The notes under the pieces: model-generated
Databases searched by the model: none
Seen by the model: only the letters and a program-made list of their open reading frames with translations
Told to the model about the DNA's origin: nothing
In this document: positions 60,304-64,000 of the stretch, piece after piece
How the letters are laid out: the number at the start of each line of letters is the position of its first letter
Position numbering within the stretch: position 1 is the stretch's first letter
Assembly (NCBI RefSeq): GCF_029626145.1
Contig: NZ_JARUBJ010000002.1
Coordinates: forward strand, 4,747,501-4,811,500
From: Micromonospora sp. WMMD961
Lineage (GTDB): Bacteria > Actinomycetota > Actinomycetes > Mycobacteriales > Micromonosporaceae
Direction: 5' to 3'
DNA length: 64,000 bases
Position numbers and translations under genes: made by a program

Positions 60304-61185
60304 ATGTCCACCACACCTGTCATCGAAGTCGAACGGCTGAACCTCACCTACGGCGACTTCCACGCCGTGAAGGACCTTTCCTTCGAGGTACGGCCGGGAG
60401 AGCTCTACGCGCTGCTGGGCACCAACGGAGCCGGGAAGACCTCGACCCTGGAAGTTGTCGAGGGACACCGGAAGCCGACCTCGGGCGCGGTACGCGTCTT
60501 CGGACACAGCCCCGACGACCGGCGAGCGGTACGTCCCCGAATGGGAGTCATGCTCCAGGAGGGCGGTTTCTCCCCGGATCTCACCGTCCGTGAGTCCGTC
60601 GGTCTGGTCGGCCGGCTCACCCGACGCGCCGACGACGTCGACCGGGTGCTCGATCTGGTCGACCTCACCGGCCGGGCCGGGCGCAAGGTGGCGCAGCTGT
60701 CCGGCGGGGAGAAGCGGCGACTGGACTTCGCCACCGCGGTCTACGGCACTCCGGAGCTGATCTTCCTGGACGAGCCGACCACCGGCCTCGACATCCAGTC
60801 CCGCGACGCCGTCTGGGCGACCGTGGACCGGCTGCGGGAGGACGGCGCGACCATCGTGCTCACCACGCACTACCTGGAGGAGGCACAACAGCGCGCCGAC
60901 CGGATCGGGCTCATGCACGAGGGGATCCTCCACCGCGAGGGCACCGTCTCCGAGCTGACCCGCACCCTCCCCGGCGTGATCCGCTTCTCCCTTGCCGCGC
61001 CGGTTCCGCCGCTACCGCTGCAGGCGGTCGTCGACGCCGACGGGAAGGCCACTGTCGAGTCCTTCGAACTGCAGAAGGACCTGCACCTCCTGCTCGGCTG
61101 GGCGCACGACCACGCCGTGGAACTGCGCGACCTGACAGCGGGACCGACCCGGCTCGACGACGTGTTCCGCGCCATCAACAGTTGA
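60304..61185 (+). CDS. ABC transporter ATP-binding protein
   Basis: 293 residues. Walker A GTNGAGKTSTLEVV, signature LSGGEKRRLDFATAV, Walker B LIFLDEPTTGLD, H-loop LTTHYLEEA. The form NxLTYGxFxAVxDLSFxV and the C-terminal DLTAGPTRLDDVFRAI match DrrA-like exporters. ATG 60304, 107 bases from the divergent kinase start. Pairs with the permease that follows. Confidence 0.9.
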   Translation: MSTTPVIEVERLNLTYGDFHAVKDLSFEVRPGELYALLGTNGAGKTSTLEVVEGHRKPTSGAVRVFGHSPDDRRAVRPRMGVMLQEGGFSPDLTVRESVGLVGRLTRRADDVDRVLDLVDLTGRAGRKVAQLSGGEKRRLDFATAVYGTPELIFLDEPTTGLDIQSRDAVWATVDRLREDGATIVLTTHYLEEAQQRADRIGLMHEGILHREGTVSELTRTLPGVIRFSLAAPVPPLPLQAVVDADGKATVESFELQKDLHLLLGWAHDHAVELRDLTAGPTRLDDVFRAINS

Positions 61186-61211
61186 TTCGTTCTTCCGCAA
61201 GGAGCGTCACC

Positions 61212-61931
61212 GTGTTGTCCATCGCGTCCAGCGAACTGATCCAGATCTTCCGCAACCGGCTGGTGCTGATCACCAGCCTCATCATCCCGGCGGCGGTGTC
61301 CGCGTTCTTCGTCCGTCAGCACGAGACCTACGCCGCCCTCGGCAGCCTCGGCTACATCGCCGCGATCGTCATGGTCACCGTGGCCGCGTTCGGGCTCTAC
61401 GCCACGGCGGTCACCACCCTGGCCTCCCGGCGGCAGAATCTCTTCCTCAAGCGGCTGCGCTCCACCGCCGAGAGCGACGCCGGCATCCTCGCCGGCCTCC
61501 TGCTGCCCGTACTCCTCCTCACAGTGGTCCAGGTGACAGCGATCCTGACCGCCCTGGCCGTGGTCGCCGGCGGACCGGCAAACGTCTCCCTGCTGGTGGT
61601 GGCGGTCGTCGCGACCGTCGCCATGATGATCGGCCTGGCGCTGGCAACGGCCGGGCTGACGAACTCCCCCGAACACGCCCAGGTCACCACCCTGCCCGTT
61701 ACCCTCGGTGTGATCGCCGTGACCACCTGGGTGGGCATCTCCGGCACCGAGAACCTCGCCTGGCTCAAGCGGCTGCTGCCCGGTGGAGCGGCCACCGAAC
61801 TGACCATGAACGCCTGGAACGGCGGCGTCGCCGTGATCGACTCCCTGCTCCTGCTCGCGCCCACGCTCGGCTGGGTCGCCATCGCTGTCGCCCTGGCCAC
61901 CCGACTCTTCCGCTGGGAGCCCCGCCGATGA
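61212..61931 (+). CDS. ABC-2 type exporter permease
   Basis: 239 residues, six hydrophobic segments: RLVLITSLIIPAAVSAFFVR, AIVMVTVAAFGLYATAVTTL and so on, with the cytosolic loop SRRQNLFLKRLRSTAESDAG typical of the family. GTG at 61212 with AAGGAG eight bases upstream. Export substrate unknown; control by the divergent DesK/DesR pair is inferred. Confidence 0.87.
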   Translation: MLSIASSELIQIFRNRLVLITSLIIPAAVSAFFVRQHETYAALGSLGYIAAIVMVTVAAFGLYATAVTTLASRRQNLFLKRLRSTAESDAGILAGLLLPVLLLTVVQVTAILTALAVVAGGPANVSLLVVAVVATVAMMIGLALATAGLTNSPEHAQVTTLPVTLGVIAVTTWVGISGTENLAWLKRLLPGGAATELTMNAWNGGVAVIDSLLLLAPTLGWVAIAVALATRLFRWEPRR

Positions 61932-62608
61932 GCACCGAAGCCCGGTCGGACGCCCCGACCCTCGTGGAAGATCTCCTCCTGCTCCTGTTCCAACCCGCAT
62001 CCGGGACCATCGCCGGCGAGAACACCCTGTTCTACGTCCTGGGCGGAGCCGTCCTCGCGGACCTCGCCCTCGGTGAGCACCTGACCACGACGGACCGGGG
62101 GCGGGTCAGCAGCGTGGCGGCTCACCCGCCGTCGGACAGCCTCCTGCGCCCGGCGTGGGACTACCTCGCCGAGAAACCGAGGGGGGTGCAGACCGCCCTG
62201 GCGGCGATCGGTCCCAACCTGCGCAAGCCGGTTCTGGAGCGGCTCATCGCACGAGGCGACATCGACCAGGAACCCCGTAAGGTGCTCGGCCTGTTCCGGA
62301 CGACGGCCCTGCGCGACGGCCGGACCGAACGACGGGCCCGCCTGCTCGCCGACGTTCGGCGGGTCCTCGTGGACGGTGCGCAGCCGCAGGCCCGGGTCGC
62401 CGCGCTCGCGGCGCTGCTCTCGGCCAGCGGGACCCTCCCGCAGTTCCACCGCGAGATCCCGTGGACCTCACCGGTGATCAGGCGAGCCAAGGAACTCGAG
62501 CAGGGCGACTGGGGCGCCGACGCCGCGGCGGCAGCCGTGACCCGCACCGTGACGGCCACCGTCGTCAACAGCGCCGTCGTGGCCATCTCCGTGCTTCCGC
62601 GAAGCTAG
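61928..62608 (+). CDS. GPP34 (Golgi phosphoprotein 3)-family protein
   Basis: 226 residues. LVEDLLLLLFQPASGTIAGE at the start and LGGAVLADLALGEHL, with RARLLADVRRVLVDGAQP later, are features of the GPP34/GOLPH3 fold known in eukaryotes for binding phosphatidylinositol-4-phosphate; actinobacterial members are common and not characterised. ATGA overlap with the permease (61928-61931) makes it the third gene of the exporter operon. It may bind membrane lipid or regulate the exporter. Confidence 0.82.
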   Translation: MSTEARSDAPTLVEDLLLLLFQPASGTIAGENTLFYVLGGAVLADLALGEHLTTTDRGRVSSVAAHPPSDSLLRPAWDYLAEKPRGVQTALAAIGPNLRKPVLERLIARGDIDQEPRKVLGLFRTTALRDGRTERRARLLADVRRVLVDGAQPQARVAALAALLSASGTLPQFHREIPWTSPVIRRAKELEQGDWGADAAAAAVTRTVTATVVNSAVVAISVLPRS

Positions 62609-62860
62609 GACGCCTGTCGAAGTCCTCGGTCGCGCCGAAGCGGAGTCCAGGCGACGACGAGCGCTACCGCACACCTTCGCGGCGTACACCCACTATCGCC
62701 TGCTGACACCAGACCCACCGTCCCGTGCGACGGCGCTGGCTCCGGCTTCCGGCACGCCGCCCACAACAGCCGCCTCACCGCCGAAGTCCAGCGGGCGGCG
62801 CGAACCGGCACCCGCCAGTGAAGGCCCCACCCGGTACCTACGATCCTGGAGAGCATACGA

Positions 62861-63241
62861 ATGAACGATCGAGAGCATGCCACTCGTGCCGATGTCCTAC
62901 GGCGCATGGAGACGGCGATGAACAGCCACGACCTGGACGCACTCGCCGACTCCTTCGCCGAGGACTTCCACTCCGAACTGCCGATCCACCCCGGACGCTC
63001 CTTCACCGGCCGCGAACAGATGCGCAAGAACTGGGCCTTCTTGTTCGCACACGTGCCCGACCTGGCTGCACGGGTCCTGCAGTCGGTCAGCGACGGCAAC
63101 CAGGTGTGGAGCGAGTGGAAAATCCACGGCACCACGGTCGACGGCAACCGGTACCTGTCGCGCGGCGTGACCATCATGCGGTTGCACGAGGACCGGATCG
63201 CCTCGGTGCGGTTCTACCTCGACGACGTCGACCCGGACTGA
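62861..63241 (+). CDS. NTF2-like (SnoaL-type) protein
   Basis: 126 residues. An alpha-beta cone is indicated by RRMETAMNSHDLDALADSFA, HPGRSFTGREQMRKNWAFLF and WSEWKIHGTTVDGNRYLSRG, ending in IASVRFYLDDVDPD, close to limonene-epoxide-hydrolase/SnoaL-like proteins. Ligand not known. GGAGAGCATACGA precedes the ATG. The 250 bases before it hold no clear gene. Confidence 0.8.
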   Translation: MNDREHATRADVLRRMETAMNSHDLDALADSFAEDFHSELPIHPGRSFTGREQMRKNWAFLFAHVPDLAARVLQSVSDGNQVWSEWKIHGTTVDGNRYLSRGVTIMRLHEDRIASVRFYLDDVDPD

Positions 63242-63925
63242 CCGCCCGGGCGAGGGTTCGCGGGATCGGACCGGCTCCGCGACCGCATCCCCGGCGCGGT
63301 GGTCGATTCAACACCGGCCGTCACCCATCCCCCTGGTTCGCGGGGCGGCTGATCGCCTTCGACGACGCTCAGGCGCGGCGTCAGGAAGCCCACCACCGAC
63401 GCCGCCGCCGCGTCGCTCAGCGCCCAGGCTTGTCTCTATCGGGGGTACGCCGTCTGGTCAACCTCGCCATCCGGATGCTCCCGGTCGCGGGCGCTCCCGT
63501 GGACCCCGTACGTGCCGGGCGATCATGGTCATCGAGCCGGACAGGCCGGTCGTCACCGGCCTACCCGGGCCAGCCCAGGAAAACCACCCTCGACCCGATC
63601 GCAAGGGCTTATTCTCATGCGGTAGGCACCCAATCCGGAGGATCTTCACTTTCCGCCCCGCGGCGGAAGCCGCCTGCTCAGGTCCCGGGGCGTGGTGACG
63701 TCGCCCGGTACCTGTCGCGTCGGCGTAGCCGGTCAACCACGCCGCGCTGGCGCTCCGATCCGGATCCGGTCCACGACCTGGCCAGGCACGACGGCACCTC
63801 GTGCCGGCGACCGGACCGTGCCGGTGGCGCTCGACCGGGATGACGCGACGGGCAACGTCAATGCTGGTCGGGCAGGGCACGCCCTTGCGGGGCCGGTTTC
63901 GAGAACCCACGACGACGGGAGCAGG
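63242..63925. other. Intergenic region near the right edge
   Basis: About 680 bases. Frames are open on both strands (for example 63458-63958 minus) but composition is arginine/proline-rich without motifs or a ribosome site. A short AT-rich stretch at 63606-63625 could belong to a promoter. I see nothing that I can name. Confidence 0.4.
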
Positions 63926-64000
63926 ATGACCAGGCGCCCCTTCGAACCACGCCGACACCGTGGCCGCCTCGGGCGCGGACTCGCGGTCGTTCTGCTGCTG
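63926..64000 (+). CDS. N-terminal fragment of a secreted or membrane protein
   Basis: Only 25 codons are in the window. ATG with GGGAGC upstream, then a basic head (MTRRPFEPRRHRGR) and the start of a hydrophobic stretch (LGRGLAVVLLL). This is the form of a signal peptide or first membrane helix. The rest lies beyond the right edge. Confidence 0.55.
   Translation, partial: MTRRPFEPRRHRGRLGRGLAVVLLL

Overview
The window is high-GC DNA (about 70 %) with GTG and occasional TTG starts, dense ATGA/GTGA stop-start overlaps, Zur-family regulators, SpoIIE/STAS partner-switch proteins and an actinobacterial surface-anchored domain. It is chromosomal DNA of a filamentous actinomycete, and my inference is Micromonosporaceae. 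I see no rRNA, tRNA, CRISPR array, insertion sequence or phage gene. No searches were run; names come from motifs read in the translations.

Layout. 0-5.6 kb: N-terminus of a SulP permease, an NhaA antiporter, a two-gene ABC exporter, and a CmtR-like metal sensor coupled to a short CDF cation exporter. 5.8-22.2 kb: a zinc-homeostasis island. It holds a ZnuABC-type uptake operon ending in an ArsR gene, a methyltransferase, a three-gene PLP-enzyme operon (Y4yA-like decarboxylase, SbnA/CysK-rhodanese fusion, SufS-like class V enzyme), two Zur paralogues, two short secreted surface-domain proteins, an rpmF-cobW operon, and a DUF318 permease/TIGR03943 pair. Similar 21-bp operator-like sites, with a GGAAATG half and a CGTTNTCG half, recur through this island and support one Zur regulon. 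The PLP operon plus methyltransferase look like a pathway for a small metal ligand that I do not recognise as described; it is the best candidate for a new system.

22.3-32.3 kb: two unknown membrane proteins and a 1792-residue CHAT protease-like/NTPase/helical-repeat protein, then a GerMN lipoprotein with a two-component system. 32.4-38.5 kb: STAS proteins, a GlsB-type membrane protein, BON and PRC-barrel proteins, a PucR regulator and an ABC exporter. 38.7-41.8 kb: glycine betaine/proline ABC importer. 42.4-44.3 kb: an acyl-CoA oxidase-like enzyme. 44.4-50.2 kb: an operon of K+ channel, PP2C phosphatase, STAS protein and metallophosphoesterase, divergent from a MarR regulator, then STAS and STAS-HATPase genes. 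50.1-58.1 kb: CPA1 antiporter, DUF421 remnant, Ser/Thr kinase with a CBM2-like ectodomain, lipoprotein, two LtrA-family proteins and an MscS-family channel. 58.4-63.2 kb: DesK/DesR-type two-component system divergent from an ABC exporter with a GPP34-family gene, then an NTF2-like protein. A secreted or membrane protein begins at the right edge.

Together the window reads as ion, metal and envelope-stress physiology: zinc acquisition and rationing on the left, osmotic and ionic balance (betaine import, Na+/H+ antiport, K+ and mechanosensitive channels) with partner-switch signalling on the right.
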